Shown: positions 18,549-29,200, counted from the first letter of the stretch. The stretch is 64,000 nucleotides of DNA from CAWBCR01 sp963787375 (GCA_963787375.1 CAWBCR010000002.1:62001-126000), one strand, 5' to 3'. Numbers and translations are program-made. Notes: generated by a model from the sequence alone, not told the origin.

Positions 18549-18577
18549 AAGATAACACTCATCGCATTAAAATTCAA
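18549..18577 (-). promoter_or_regulatory. Promoter of the candidate small RNA
   Basis: Minus strand: -35 TTGAAT (plus 18572-18577), exact 17-bp spacer, -10 TATCTT (plus 18549-18554). The predicted start falls two bases before the closing stem of the RNA. Confidence 0.55.
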
Positions 18578-18628
18578 GTTACAGTTTGGTTTGAGAGGCA
18601 TTTTGGCCGTGGAAAGGGCATTTCGTGT

Positions 18629-18658
18629 TTGAGCCAACCTCGCGAAAGGCGCTATACT
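18629..18658 (+). promoter_or_regulatory. Promoter of the alpha/beta hydrolase gene
   Basis: -35 TTGAGC at 18629-18634, 18-bp spacer, -10 TATACT at 18653-18658. The start codon follows 32 bp after the -10 box, with GGAGG in between. Confidence 0.6.
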
Positions 18659-18689
18659 GTGCCCGTATACATTTCCCTGGAGGATCACC

Positions 18690-19526
18690 ATGCGCCACGC
18701 AACAGGAAACGTGACAACCTCGGACGGGCTGAGGCTATATGCCGAGATCTGGCTGCCCGACGGCCAGCCGAAAGGCATGCTGACCTACTCACATGGCATC
18801 GGCGAATACCTGGGCCGTTACGGCTACCTGGCCGAGAAGCTGGCGTCTGCCGGCTACGGCTTCGCGATGGTCGACCTGCGCGGGCATGGCAGAAGCCCCG
18901 GCAAGCGCGGCCACATCATGCACTTCGAGGATTATCACCGGGATTTTGCGGCGGGCCAGCAGGTCGGACGCGAGGTCGCGCCGGGCGTGGCACAGTTCTT
19001 CGGCGGGCACTCGCTGGGCGGGCTGATCGCGCTGAACCTCGCTGTCGAGAACCCGGACGGCTACCGGGGCGTGATCGCCAGCGGGCCGGGGCTGCGCCTT
19101 GGCTTCGAGCCGCCGGCATGGAAAGTCTCGCTGGGGCGGGTGCTCTCCAACGTGACGCCCGGCCTGATGATGACCAGTGAGTTGGACGTGAGCAACCTGT
19201 CGCACGACCGGGCCATCGTCGACGCCTACGTCGCCGACCCGCTGGTGCATGATCACGTCAGCACGCGCTGGTACACGGAATTCGTCGCGGCGCAGGAGAC
19301 GACGATGGCGCGTGCGCCTGCCCTGAAGCTGCCGCTGCTGCTGATGCAGGGCGCGGAAGATCGACTCGTGTCGGTGGCGGCAACGTGCGAGTTCTACGAG
19401 GCGGCGGGCTCGGCGGACAAGACGCTCAAGGTGTACGAAGGCCTCTACCACGAGGTCTTCAACGAGCTTGAGAGGGACCGCGTGATCGCCGACCTGATCG
19501 CATGGCTGGATGTGCACAACAGTTAG
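18690..19526 (+). CDS. Alpha/beta hydrolase, monoacylglycerol lipase / lysophospholipase type
   Basis: 278 residues, ATG 18690 with GGAGG seven bases before it. Serine-aminopeptidase-like (Hydrolase_4) features: oxyanion region SHGIGEYLGRYGYLA, MVDLRGHGRSPGKRGHI with the cap-region signature, nucleophile Ser in GGHSLGGLIAL, catalytic Asp in LMQGAEDRLVS and His in EGLYHEVFNE. No signal peptide, so it is cytoplasmic. The family cleaves monoacylglycerols or lysophospholipids. It is a single-gene unit with its own promoter. Confidence 0.88.
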   Translation: MRHATGNVTTSDGLRLYAEIWLPDGQPKGMLTYSHGIGEYLGRYGYLAEKLASAGYGFAMVDLRGHGRSPGKRGHIMHFEDYHRDFAAGQQVGREVAPGVAQFFGGHSLGGLIALNLAVENPDGYRGVIASGPGLRLGFEPPAWKVSLGRVLSNVTPGLMMTSELDVSNLSHDRAIVDAYVADPLVHDHVSTRWYTEFVAAQETTMARAPALKLPLLLMQGAEDRLVSVAATCEFYEAAGSADKTLKVYEGLYHEVFNELERDRVIADLIAWLDVHNS

Positions 19527-19563
19527 CGATTAGCTGTTGGCAATTAGCAATTAGCGATTAGCC
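19522..19563. repeat. Short tandem repeats of the type (nn)attagc
   Basis: At least five units of an 8-bp motif (attagc plus two variable bases) follow the hydrolase stop codon. Slippage-type microsatellite; no coding potential. Confidence 0.7.
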
Positions 19564-19622
19564 AAGAGCTATATGCTATTGGCCGTATGCCACACACTGA
19601 ACGACAGAGAGATGCATAACTG

Positions 19623-20610
19623 ATGGTTTCATTTGACCGCGAGCGCGACGCCGCCGTTGAAGCGGCCCGGCTGGCCTCGCAACTGTGTCTCGCCATCCGG
19701 CGCGAGATGCTGCAAGACATGGAACACATGGAGAAGGCCGGGCGCGAGCCGGTGACCATCGCCGACTACGGCGCGCAGGCGATCATCCTGCAGCACCTGG
19801 CGGGGCAGTTCCCGCAGGACGGCTCGCTGGCTGAGGAGCGCGCCGCCGAGCTTGACCGGCTGGCGACGGAACCACAGCGCGGGCACATCGTGCGGCACGT
19901 GAGCCAGACGCTGGATCGCGACGTGTCATTGGATGACGTGCGGCGCTGGCTGGATATTGGCCACGACCGCGAAACCTCGCGCGTGTGGGTCGTCGACCCG
20001 ATTGACGGGACGAAGGGGTTCCTGCGCGGCGACCAGTTCGCGGTGGCGGTCGCCCTGCTGGTCGATGGGCAGGTAGCGGTTGGCGCGCTGGGCTGCCCGC
20101 TGCTGCCGTTCGAGCCGGGCGCGGCTGAGGCGGCTGGCGTGATCGCCAGCGCGGCGCGCAGCGCGGGCGCGCGGATCGAACCATTGGCAGGGGGCAGGTC
20201 GCGCCCGATGCGCGTGTCGGACCGGTCGGGCACGTCGGGCGCGCGCAGCGTGGAGAGCCTGGAGCACGGCGACCTGGACTTCACGGCGCGGGTGTTGAGC
20301 GCGGCGGGCATCCGTGAGGAGCCGGTGCGCATGGACAGCCAGGCCAAGTACGTGGCCGTCGGCGACGGGCGGGCCGAGGCCTACATCCGCCTGTCACGCG
20401 GGGCGGGCTATACCGAGAACGTGTGGGATCACGCGGCGGGCGTGCTGATCGTCGAGGAGGCGGGTGGCACGGTCACCGATCTCGATGGCAAGCCGATGGA
20501 CTTTACTCACGGGGCCAAGCTGGCGGGCAACCGGGGCATTCTGGCTACCAACGGCGAAGATTCACGCTGCGCTGCTGGCGGCCATCGCTGCCGCATCGCA
20601 GCAGGCGTGA
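19623..20610 (+). CDS. Inositol-monophosphatase-family enzyme, 3'(2'),5'-bisphosphate nucleotidase-like (frameshifted at the end)
   Basis: Family motifs are clear: EPVTIADYGAQ (metal site 1 region), AEERA, WVVDPIDGTKGFLRGDQFAVAVALL (metal-binding D-P-I-D-G-T) and the C-terminal NVWDHAAGVLIVEEAGGTVTDLDG. The SAL1/HAL2 branch fits best (GDQFAVAVALL and an extra insertion at residues 75-115), suggesting phosphoadenosine phosphate (PAP) hydrolysis, a by-product of sulfate activation; other sugar phosphates cannot be excluded. The last codons read as an unrelated tail unless one extra base near 20561 is removed. The frame then continues IHAALLAAIAAASQQA and stops at 20610, giving a natural length of about 328. 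The uncorrected frame runs on to 20639. Confidence 0.8.
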
Positions 20611-20702
20611 CCTCACCCCCTGCCTCACCCCGACCTTAGGTCGGGGCGAGGTCTTCCCCCTCTCCAAATTTGGAGAGGGGAAAAGACGCCCTGATGGGCG
20701 TC
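20611..20702. repeat. Cluster of palindromes, REP-like element
   Basis: Three hairpins in a row: ccccgacc/ggtcgggg (20628-20646), a 24-bp perfect palindrome cccctctccaaa/tttggagagggg (20657-20680), and gacgccc/gggcgtc (20685-20702). The element starts with cctcaccccc like the hairpin element at about 6072. It lies between two genes and has no coding potential. Confidence 0.65.
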
Positions 20703-20747
20703 ATAACAGTGACACCCATTCACGATCACACTGGAGGGATCGAACCC

Positions 20748-21488
20748 ATGCGACTGAAAGACAGAGTGGCGATCATCACCGGGGCGGGGCAGGGACTGGG
20801 GCGCGCCGGGGCGCTGCGTTTCGCCGAAGAGGGCGCGAAAGTCGCCGTCGTGGACGTGAACGAGCAGACGGCGCAGCAGGTGGTCGACGAGATCACCGCC
20901 AACGGTGGCACGGCGATGGCGCTGGCCGTCAACGTGGCGAGCTTCGAGTTGGCGCAGGCGATGGCGCAGAAGGTGCTGGACGCGTGGGGCCAGATCGACA
21001 TCCTGGTCAACAACGCGGGCATCCTGCGCGATGCGCAGCTTGTCAAGATGACCGAGGAGAACTTCGACGCGGTGATCGGCGTCAACCTGAAGGGCGTGTT
21101 CAACTGCACGAAGGCTGTCGCGCCGCACATGATCGAGCGTGGCTACGGGCGGATCGTCAACACGTCGTCGGTAGTGGGGCTGTACGGCAACTTCGGACAG
21201 ACGAACTACGTGGCGGCCAAGGCAGGCGTGATCGGCATGACGAAGGTGTGGGCGCGCGAGCTTGGCCGCAAGGGGATCACCGTCAACGCGGTCGCGCCAG
21301 GCTTCATCAACACCGAGATGGTGAAGTCGATCCCCGAGGATGTGGCGCAGGCGATGATGGCCAAGGTGCCGCTCAAGCGGATGGGCGAGCCGGTCGAGAT
21401 CGCCAACGCCTACCTGTGGCTGGCCTCGGACGAGGCGAGCTACGTCAACGGCGCGGTGATCAGCGTCGACGGCGGGGTGACGACGTAA
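20748..21488 (+). CDS. fabG: Short-chain dehydrogenase, 3-oxoacyl-[ACP] reductase type
   Basis: 246 residues from ATG 20748 (ggaggg ten bases upstream; the open frame further up runs through the repeat element and is not used). Classical SDR motifs: cofactor glycines in TGAGQGLG (residues about 11-18), NNAGI, catalytic Ser in NTSSVVG, Tyr-x3-Lys in YVAAKAG, and the C-terminal VISVDGG. FabG reduces 3-oxoacyl-ACP with NADPH in fatty-acid synthesis. The fit to FabG is very good, but SDR paralogues with other substrates look the same and no other fab gene is nearby. Confidence 0.82.
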   Translation: MRLKDRVAIITGAGQGLGRAGALRFAEEGAKVAVVDVNEQTAQQVVDEITANGGTAMALAVNVASFELAQAMAQKVLDAWGQIDILVNNAGILRDAQLVKMTEENFDAVIGVNLKGVFNCTKAVAPHMIERGYGRIVNTSSVVGLYGNFGQTNYVAAKAGVIGMTKVWARELGRKGITVNAVAPGFINTEMVKSIPEDVAQAMMAKVPLKRMGEPVEIANAYLWLASDEASYVNGAVISVDGGVTT

Positions 21489-21514
21489 GCGACGCCGGAG
21501 GGTCAACCTCTCAG

Positions 21515-21539
21515 GAGCGCGGTGCTGCCGCGCTCTTTT
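21515..21539 (+). terminator. Intrinsic terminator after fabG
   Basis: Stem gagcgcgg (21515-21522) with ccgcgctc (21528-21535), five-base loop, then TTTT. Confidence 0.75.
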
Positions 21540-21565
21540 CGTCCCTCATTCACGCACCCGCACGA

Positions 21566-22813
21566 TCAATCCACAAAGAGCGCCTCGATGGCCCCGCCAG
21601 CCTCGCCCGCGCGGGTGACGGCGATCTTCACGCCCAGCGGGCCGACAAGCTGCGCGACCAGCGTGGTGGCGGTGATGACGCTGATGATCAATCCGCCGAG
21701 GGCCGCGCCCTCCTCCCCGAACGCGGCAAAGCGGCTGCCGCTGGACAGCGCCAGCCCGATCACCACGCCTGCCTGGGCCAGCAGCGCCAGCCCCAGGTTA
21801 TCGCGCACGGCAGGTTCAGTGCGGCTGAAGCGGCTGCCCAGCCACGCGCCGCCGAACTTGCCGCTGCCGCGCAGCAGCAGGTAGATGACGCCCAGCAGGC
21901 CCATCGCCGGCAGCAGGTCGACGCGCAGGCGCGCCCCAGCCAGCGCGAAGAACAGCACGTAGATCACCGGCCCGGCGCGCTCGATGGTGCTGCGGATGTA
22001 GGCGCCGTCTTCCGGGTCGAAGTTGACAACGACCGCGCCGAGGACCATCGTGGTCAGCGTCAGCGAGAAGCCAAAGATGCGGGCCAACCCGGCGCACAGG
22101 AAGATGATGCCGATCGGGATGACCATCGCGTCGTGCTGGTGGGGATCGAGGCGCAGGGCGGCCAGCACGAAATGCAGCCCGAAGCCCAGCGCCACACCGA
22201 CCAGCAGCGCCCCGCCGATCTCGTAGAAGGGCAGCTCCAGCATCGTCAGCAGCGACACCGGCCCGCTGCGGCGCAGCAGCGACTCGGCCAGCGAGGCGGC
22301 GATGCTGAACAGGAACAGCGAGACAGCGTCGTCCAGCCCGACGACGGCCAGCAGGCGCGTGGTCAGCGGGCCGCGCGCGTGGTACTCGGCCAGCACGTCG
22401 ACCGTCGAGGCGGGGTCGGTGGCGGAGGCCAGCGCGCCGAAGATCAGCGCGGTGTGCGGCTGGCCGGTGAGCGCGTAAACGCCCAGCGCCACCAGCGCAA
22501 ACGCGCCGAACGCCTCGCACAGGACGATCAGCAGGATGCTGCCGCTCATTTCCCTCAGCTCTGAGAGACGCAGGTGCCCGCCCATCTCGAAGCCGATCAG
22601 CCCCAGCGCGATCTCGCTGATGAACGTCAGGCTGTCGTTTAGCTCGCCGGGGATCAGGTGCAGCAGCGAGGGGCCCAGCAGCACGCCGGCGGTGATGTAG
22701 CCGACCACCTGCGGCACGCCCACGCGCCGCAGAAGCTGGCCCAGCCCGAACGCCACGCCGAGGGTCAGGCCGACCAGGGCCAGGATGTCGAGCGAGAGGG
22801 GCGGAAGCAGCAC
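21566..22813 (-). CDS. Cation/proton antiporter, CPA2 (KefB-like) membrane domain
   Basis: 415 residues with about 12 hydrophobic segments and a GTG start at 22813. The N-terminus (LGQLLRRVGVPQVVGYITAGVLLGPSLL) and helix 4-5 region (FEMGGHLRLSELREMSGSILLIVLCEAFGA) are typical of the CPA2 family, and ALASATDPASTVDVL carries the conserved acidic residue of the exchange site. No C-terminal TrkA-N domain is present, so nucleotide or glutathione control of the Kef type is absent. Probably exchanges Na+ or K+ for H+. It lies downstream of a CPA1 antiporter gene on the same strand. Confidence 0.85.
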   Translation of the reverse strand: MLLPPLSLDILALVGLTLGVAFGLGQLLRRVGVPQVVGYITAGVLLGPSLLHLIPGELNDSLTFISEIALGLIGFEMGGHLRLSELREMSGSILLIVLCEAFGAFALVALGVYALTGQPHTALIFGALASATDPASTVDVLAEYHARGPLTTRLLAVVGLDDAVSLFLFSIAASLAESLLRRSGPVSLLTMLELPFYEIGGALLVGVALGFGLHFVLAALRLDPHQHDAMVIPIGIIFLCAGLARIFGFSLTLTTMVLGAVVVNFDPEDGAYIRSTIERAGPVIYVLFFALAGARLRVDLLPAMGLLGVIYLLLRGSGKFGGAWLGSRFSRTEPAVRDNLGLALLAQAGVVIGLALSSGSRFAAFGEEGAALGGLIISVITATTLVAQLVGPLGVKIAVTRAGEAGGAIEALFVD

Positions 22814-22947
22814 GGTGCACGGCGCTTTCTGCAGCGGAGCCGTCGGCTGTTTGCTGCGGTCTCGGGGGAATAAGACGGGCTGATGTGAGGCGGGCGAACC
22901 CGCCCCCTTACTTGTATATCAGGTGGCGCGAGTTGACAACCCGGCGG

Positions 22948-24645
22948 CTACTCCTTCTTTTCGGGGTGAAACTCGCGCTCGATGGCCTTGCTGAGAATTT
23001 GGATCTTCTCGCCGGGAGGGAGCGGCTCATTGCGCGCCTCGTCCTCCGCCAGATAGGCCTCCGGGCCGTGCACCAGCACCGACGGCGGCTGCCAGTCCTC
23101 GCGGTCCATGCGCGCCTGCCGCTCGTCGATCTCACCGGCCATCTCGTCGTAGACCTCAGCGGACAGGATGCCGCGCCGCAGCAGGCGCATCAGCGCCTGT
23201 TTCTGGTTGCCGGCGATCTCGTACTGCACCAGCCGCACGTCAGCGGCGACCAGCGACGGCGTCCCGGCGACCAGCTTCTCAAGGTCGCGCCATTCTCCGG
23301 CGATGCGTTCCTCAAACACGCTGCGAAGCTGCTGACACATCGGGCCGGTAAGGATGTGCTCCTCTCCCATCTCGTCGATGGCCCGGATAGCCGCCTGCGA
23401 CATGGCGATGCGCGCCCGCCGCCGCTCGAAATCGCGCGTCTTGCTGCTGACGTGCGTCAGACCCAGCGCGTTGAGCAGTGGACGGATGGTCAGCCCCTGC
23501 AAGATCAGCGAGAACAGCACGTAGCCAAAAGCCATGATCTCCAGCAGATTGCGCGATTGGATGGTCGCCGGGAGGCTGAGCGCCAGCGCCATGCTGACCG
23601 CGCCGCGCAGCCCGCCCCACACCAGCACGTGCGCCCAGCTTAGCGGCATCGGGCGGACGCGCCGGTCGACGATGAAGCCCAGCACATAGACGACAATCGC
23701 GCGGGCCAGCAGCACCGCGCCGACAGCCACTCCCACCGGGATCGCGTACCTGACCAGCGCTGCCGGCTCGATCTGAAGGCCAATCAGCAGGAAGATGGCC
23801 GAGTTCAACAGGAACGTGACGAACTCCCAGAACGAGATGATCGTCACCTGCGAGGTGGCAGAATACTCGCCGCGCGCGCCGTAGTTGCCGATGTAGATCG
23901 CGGCCACGACGACCGCGATCACCGGCGACACCGCCTCGTGCAGCACGTCAGCGGCGAGCAGGTAGGTGCCGTAGGCCAGGATCGTCGTCAGCGCGATATC
24001 CAGCAGGTGATCGTCGGTGCGCTTCATGGCCTCGCCGAAGATCAGCCCCATCATCAGCCCCAGCGCGGCCCCGCCCGCCACCGTGACGAAGAACTCGGTG
24101 ACGCTCTGCGACAGGCTGAAGCTGTGCTCGCCGCTGGCGACGCCGACCAGGATCGTGTACAGCACAATCGCTGCGCCATCGTTGAACAGGCTCTCGCCTT
24201 CGACGATGACGCTCAGCCGCTTGTTGACACCCATCTCCTTGAACAGCGCGATCACCGAGATGGGGTCGGTGGCCGAGATCAGGATGCCGAACAGCATGGC
24301 GTCGGCCAGCGGCAGGTGCAGCAGCAGGTGCAGCAGGTAGCCGATGATCACCATCGACAGCAGCACGCCGGGGACGGCCAGGATCAGGATGGTGCGGATG
24401 TTGCTGCGCAGCGCGCGCAGGTCGAGGTGATAGCCCGCCTCAAAGAGCAGGCCCGGCAGAAAGGTCACCAGGATCAGGTGCGGGCTGAGAGTCAGGTAGC
24501 CGAGGTCGGGCCCCAGCCGCAGGAAGCCGACGCCCAGGCCGGTCACGACCATGGCGACGGTGTATGGCACGCGGAAGCGGCGGGCGACGGTGGCTACCAG
24601 CACGGCAATGATCAGCAGCCCGATCAGTTGCGATTCGAGGCCCAT
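22948..24645 (-). CDS. Na+/H+ antiporter, CPA1 family with long cytoplasmic C-terminus
   Basis: 565 residues, ATG 24645 with GAGGG upstream. About 12 membrane segments occupy residues 5-400, including LFGILISATDPISVIAL, the exchange-site FNDGAAIVLYTILVG (Asn-Asp pair) and GLRGAVSMALALSLP, all CPA1 hallmarks. Residues about 410-565 form a charged helical cytoplasmic tail that in this family regulates pH sensing. Together with the adjacent CPA2 gene it gives a pair of cation/proton exchangers, probably for pH and Na+ homeostasis. The ion specificity is inferred from the family. Confidence 0.87.
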   Translation of the reverse strand: MGLESQLIGLLIIAVLVATVARRFRVPYTVAMVVTGLGVGFLRLGPDLGYLTLSPHLILVTFLPGLLFEAGYHLDLRALRSNIRTILILAVPGVLLSMVIIGYLLHLLLHLPLADAMLFGILISATDPISVIALFKEMGVNKRLSVIVEGESLFNDGAAIVLYTILVGVASGEHSFSLSQSVTEFFVTVAGGAALGLMMGLIFGEAMKRTDDHLLDIALTTILAYGTYLLAADVLHEAVSPVIAVVVAAIYIGNYGARGEYSATSQVTIISFWEFVTFLLNSAIFLLIGLQIEPAALVRYAIPVGVAVGAVLLARAIVVYVLGFIVDRRVRPMPLSWAHVLVWGGLRGAVSMALALSLPATIQSRNLLEIMAFGYVLFSLILQGLTIRPLLNALGLTHVSSKTRDFERRRARIAMSQAAIRAIDEMGEEHILTGPMCQQLRSVFEERIAGEWRDLEKLVAGTPSLVAADVRLVQYEIAGNQKQALMRLLRRGILSAEVYDEMAGEIDERQARMDREDWQPPSVLVHGPEAYLAEDEARNEPLPPGEKIQILSKAIEREFHPEKKE

Positions 24646-24726
24646 TGAACCCTCTTTCTTCGCTGGTCAGGTCGTGTGTCGTCGGCTGATTATAACGAAT
24701 CGGGCTCAGAATTCGAGAGGGTGAGG

Positions 24727-26290
24727 TCAGGCTGCGTGGCGGGGGCCGAAGATTGCAGCCGCGCCGCCGAGGACGATCAGCGCCAGCGCCGCGCCCAGGA
24801 TCAGCAACGGGTCAGGGGCAGCGCCGTAAAGCAGGCTGCTGGCAGGCGGTGGGGGCGCGTCGTCTGCGGCGGCGGCCCCTTCTGCGATGGAGCCGTCAGG
24901 CCCTGCCCCGGCGATGGACGCGTTCAGCGCGGGCCAGTCGTCGAGATCTGTCGGCGCGTCTTCAACCAGCACGAGCGGCCTGCCACCCATCAGACACTCG
25001 GTATCGGGCTGGCACGGTGCGGCGTTCAGCCCCAGCGTGTAGGCCCCACCCTGCGGGTAGATGGTCATCTGGTCGCCCTCCTGGTTAACCAGCGTGGCGC
25101 TCCCGGCCAGCGCCGGGACGCTGACGGTCAGGTCGGAGGGCACGCGCGACCACAGCACGCGCGTGGTCTGCGCGCCGCGTGCCAGGATCACCTGGTGGAA
25201 CTGCGGGCGGTTGATGTCGAGCGCGGCGGTGGTGTCGGCAAAGGTGCTGGTGATCACCCGGAAGGCGTAATAGGCCGGGCGAAAAGTAAGGTCGCTGCGG
25301 ACCAGCCCGTAGGGCTCGAAGCCCGGCTGGGGCGGCGGCTCGTCGATCCACTTGTAGGCCTCGATGCGCTCGACGCCCGCGCCCAGCGCCAGCGCGTATT
25401 CCTGCAGCAGGAACGAGGCCTGCATCTGCTGTGTGATGCTGAACACGGGGTCCACCCACGGCGCGAACGGGTCGTCGTAGGGTGGGGCGTTGGTCTCGTT
25501 GATCCAGATTGGCTTGTCGAGGCCGTAGTCGGTCAGCGCCTGGCGCAGCGCGGCGACGATGGTCAGCGTGGTTTCCGGGCGAAAGTAGACGTGCAGCGAG
25601 ACCACGTCGAAGTAGTCGCCGTTCGCGGCGGCGGTGGGGTCTTCGCTGGCGGCGGCCAGGAACTCGCGCAGGTAGTCGGGATTGTGCCAGTAGGTCAGCC
25701 CGCCCAGGTGGATCTGGATCGTCGGGTCGACCTCGTGCGCGGCGAGACTGGCCACCTTGACAAGCTGGTAGTAGTCGGCAACGGTGCCGGCCCACTGCGT
25801 GCCGTAGGTGTCCATCGAAATGTCCGGCTCGTTCCAGATCACCCAACGGTGGATGTGGCCCTGGTAGGCGGTGACGACCTCACGCACGAAGACCGCCCAC
25901 AGATTGCCGGGGTCGTCGACGGGCAGGTACAGCCCGCGCGGCACGCCCGCCCCTTCGGGGCCGTCGGTGGCGTAGGCGACGGTGTGGCTGAGCAGCCCGA
26001 CGACCTCGCGCCCGCCCGCGATCTCGCGGTCGATCTGATCCAGCGGGTGGTGGAACCAGTTCCACGAGTTCGGGACCGTCTTTCTTGAGCTCGCTCCAGT
26101 AGAAGATGATGCGCGTCCAGCCGATGCCTGCATCGTCGGCCAACTCAGGCGTGTGGTACGTCTCGACCGCGCCAAAGCGCGGATCGGGGGTGGGGGGTGG
26201 GGTGGGCAGCGACTGCTGCCCGTGAGCCGGGGCGACCATCGCCATCAGGATAGCCACAACAGCCAGCACGCCGATGGCAGTGCGACGCAT
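24727..26290 (-). CDS. Exported clan GH-A-like glycoside hydrolase with C-terminal membrane anchor (one frameshift)
   Basis: The signal peptide (MRRTAIGVLAVVAILMAMVAPAHG) and the rest of the protein are in different frames; removing one extra A in the AAGAAAG run near 26085 joins them as ...SELKKTVPNSWNWFHHPLDQ. The length of 1564 bp fits one extra base. A TIM-barrel glycosidase is suggested by the acid/base Glu in HRWVIWNEPD and the putative nucleophile Glu in KPIWINETN. A Thr/Ala/Pro linker and a terminal hydrophobic helix (LLILGAALALIVLGGAAAIF) would keep it at the cell surface. The start codon overlaps the ftsK stop by one base (TGATG), indicating translational coupling. The substrate is unknown; GH39/GH5-like enzymes are the closest in style. 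Confidence 0.65.
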
Positions 26291-29200
26291 CACAGCTTGC
26301 CCCGGCGCTGCTTGACGATGTAATCGATGGGGTCTTCCTCAGGCCGGATCAACACCTTGCGGGTTCGCCCGCCGCCCTCTTCGGGGCCGATGACGCCCAG
26401 CCGGTACAGCGCGTCGATAATGCGCCCGGCGCGCGGGTAGCCGACGTTCAGCTTGCGCTGGACCTGTGAGGCAGATGCCTCGCGCTCCTGCTGCACGAGG
26501 CGGATGGCCTCTTCGAGCATCTCATCGGTCTCTTCGAGGATGGCACGGCGGGTGAGCGCCTTTTCCCACGGCGCTTCGCCGTCTTCCTCAAAGGTCCATG
26601 TGTCGCGCCAGAAGTCGACGATGTGCTCCATCTCGCTGTCGCTGACGAAGCAGCCCTGAAGGCGGATCGGCCCGGCAGCGTCCGAGGCCTGGAACAGCAT
26701 GTCGCCCTTGCCGATCAGGTCTTCCGCGCCGGACGAGTCGATGATGACCCGCGAGTCGACGCCCGACGCCACGGCGAAGGCAATGCGCGCCGGGAAGTTG
26801 GCCTTGATCAGCCCGGTGACGACGTCGGTGCTGGGCCGCTGTGTGGCGACGATCAGGTGAATGCCGGTCGCGCGGGCCATCTGCGCCAGCCGCGTGATCA
26901 GGTGCTCGGTCTCGTCGGGGTATTCGGTCATCAGCTCGGCCAGCTCGTCGATCAGCACGACGACGCGCGGCAGGCGGTGCTTGGGGTGCCGCCCGTGATT
27001 GTAGATCGCGATGTTGCGGGCCTGCGCCTCTTCCATCAGCCGGTAGCGGCGATCCATCTCGCGCGTCACCCAGCGCAGCACGCCGATCACGCGGTCAAGC
27101 TGCACCTCGACGCGGCCCATCAGGTGTGGCAGCCCGTTGAAGCGCACCAGCTCGACCATCTTGGGGTCGATCATGATCAGGCGAAGCTGGTCGGGACGGT
27201 TGTTGGCAACCAAGCAGGTGGCGATGGAGCGCAGGCACACCGACTTGCCCGACCCGGTGGTGCCGCCGATCAGCATGTGCGGCATCTTGCCCAGGTCGGC
27301 GGCGAACGGCGTGCCGTCCACCTCGCGGCCCAGCGCCAGCGCCAACGGCGACTTGATCTTGAAGAACGTCTCCGACTCGACCACCGGGCGCAGCGAGACG
27401 ATGCCCGGCTGCGCATTCGGCACCTCGATGCCGATGTAGTTGGTGCCCGGCACCGGAGCCTGGATGCGCACATTGCCGGTCGCCAGCGCCAGCGACAGGT
27501 CGCTGCCCAGCCCGGCGATGCGCGTCACGCGGACGCGCTCAATGACCTTCTCGCCATCCTTCTCGACCTCGGTGTAAGGCGAGACGGCGTACTGCGTGAC
27601 GGTCGGCCCGGCCTTGACGCCCACCACCTCAACCCGCATGCCGAAGTCGGCAACGGTCTCCTCGATGATCGTGGCGCTGAGGTTGATCTCATCGTCGCTG
27701 GGGCGGCCAAACTCGACCTCGTCGAGCAGGTCGAGGGGCGGCAGCTTGGCGCTGCGCCGGCGCGTCTTCTTCTTGTCGGCGATCTCTTCCAGCTTGAAGC
27801 GCTGCTTGATCACGCGCTGGCGGGACTTGAGGCGCTCGATGCGGCTGTACGTCCGGCCCCCGTCGCCGCTCTTAAACGTGATGTGGTCGGCGGCGGTATC
27901 TTCGCGGCGGAAGGTCGCCACCGCGCCTGCGCCGCGGTCGCCGGTCACAATCGAGGGGCGGCCCGGAATGGGGGGCAGCTCGACGACCACCGGCGCGTTG
28001 GGGTCCTCTGAACTCCTCGATGATCCGCAACCCGGCAGGCGACTGGCCGTCAGGGCCAGGCGCGGCAGTGTCGATGGCGATCTGCGGTGCCACGGGCGCT
28101 GTCACCGGGGTAGCAGGCAGGGTGCGCACCGGTGCCGGCGACGGCTCCAGCCTATCGGCGATACCTGACAGCCACGCCTGCAGGCGAGTCAGGCCGTCGA
28201 GCAAGTTCTGTCGCCGGACGCCAATCATGAGCGCGGCGCTGACCGCCATCAGCACCAGCAACGTGACGCCGGTGATCATGTCGCCCAGCAACATGTGGAT
28301 CAGGTCCTGGATCGCCCAGCCGACCATGCCGCCGCCGCGCCCTTCCATCGCCTGTGCAAAAGCCTCGATCTCGCCGGCCTGGCCGCCCACGCTGGCGCGG
28401 ATCGCGGCATGAATATAGGCCAGCAGCAGCACAAAGAAGACCTCGCCAGCAGCCAGGCGCAGCCAGCGCACGCGCACCGGGATGCCCAGCTTGGGGACCA
28501 GCAGCAGTGCGCCTGCAGCCAGAATGACGCCGGAGATCACAAACGCACCGACGCCGAAATACTGCCTCAGCACGCCCGACCACGCCGAGCCAAGCTGGCC
28601 GCTTTCGGGGCTAAGCAGCGTGAGGAACGACAGCAGGCCGATGCCGATCAGCAGGAAGGCCACCATCTCGTCGGCATAGGGCGGCAAATCCTTCTGCAAG
28701 CGCGTGAGCCATGCCGGCTCGTCGACGCCGGTGTCCTGCACCGGGCGCACCGGCGCGCGAGACTTGACGCGCACGCTCTCGACGCCGGGAAGCTGGCGGG
28801 TCGGCGAGGTGACGCCGCGCGCGCGGCTTGTTGGTTTCTTCTTGGCCGGCGGTTTGGAGGCAGGCCTGCTTGGCGATGCGCCGGGCTTTTGTGGCGATGG
28901 CTTGCCTGCAGGGCTGTCGCCGGGACGTCCCGCCGGACCACCGCCTGGTCGCGGCGTTGGGCGGGCGCTGGGCGGCGAGCCTGCCGGCGATCTGCCGCTC
29001 GCCGGGCCAGCCGGGGCAGGTCTGCTGGCCGGCTTCGGCGCGCCGGAGGGCGCAGCGGGGCGCTGCCCGGCGGGCGGCGCAGGTGGCTGCGCGGGCCGGG
29101 ATGGGGCCTGCTGGCGACCCGCACCCGGCAGCGAACCGGTCTGTGCAGGTCTATCAGGCTGGCGGCCTGCACCGGGCAGGGGTCCGGTTTGCGACGGCCT

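Noticed and set aside
19522..19563. attagc repeats as possible DnaA boxes or an origin
   Set aside because: The unit does not match the DnaA box TTATNCACA, and no replication gene is nearby.
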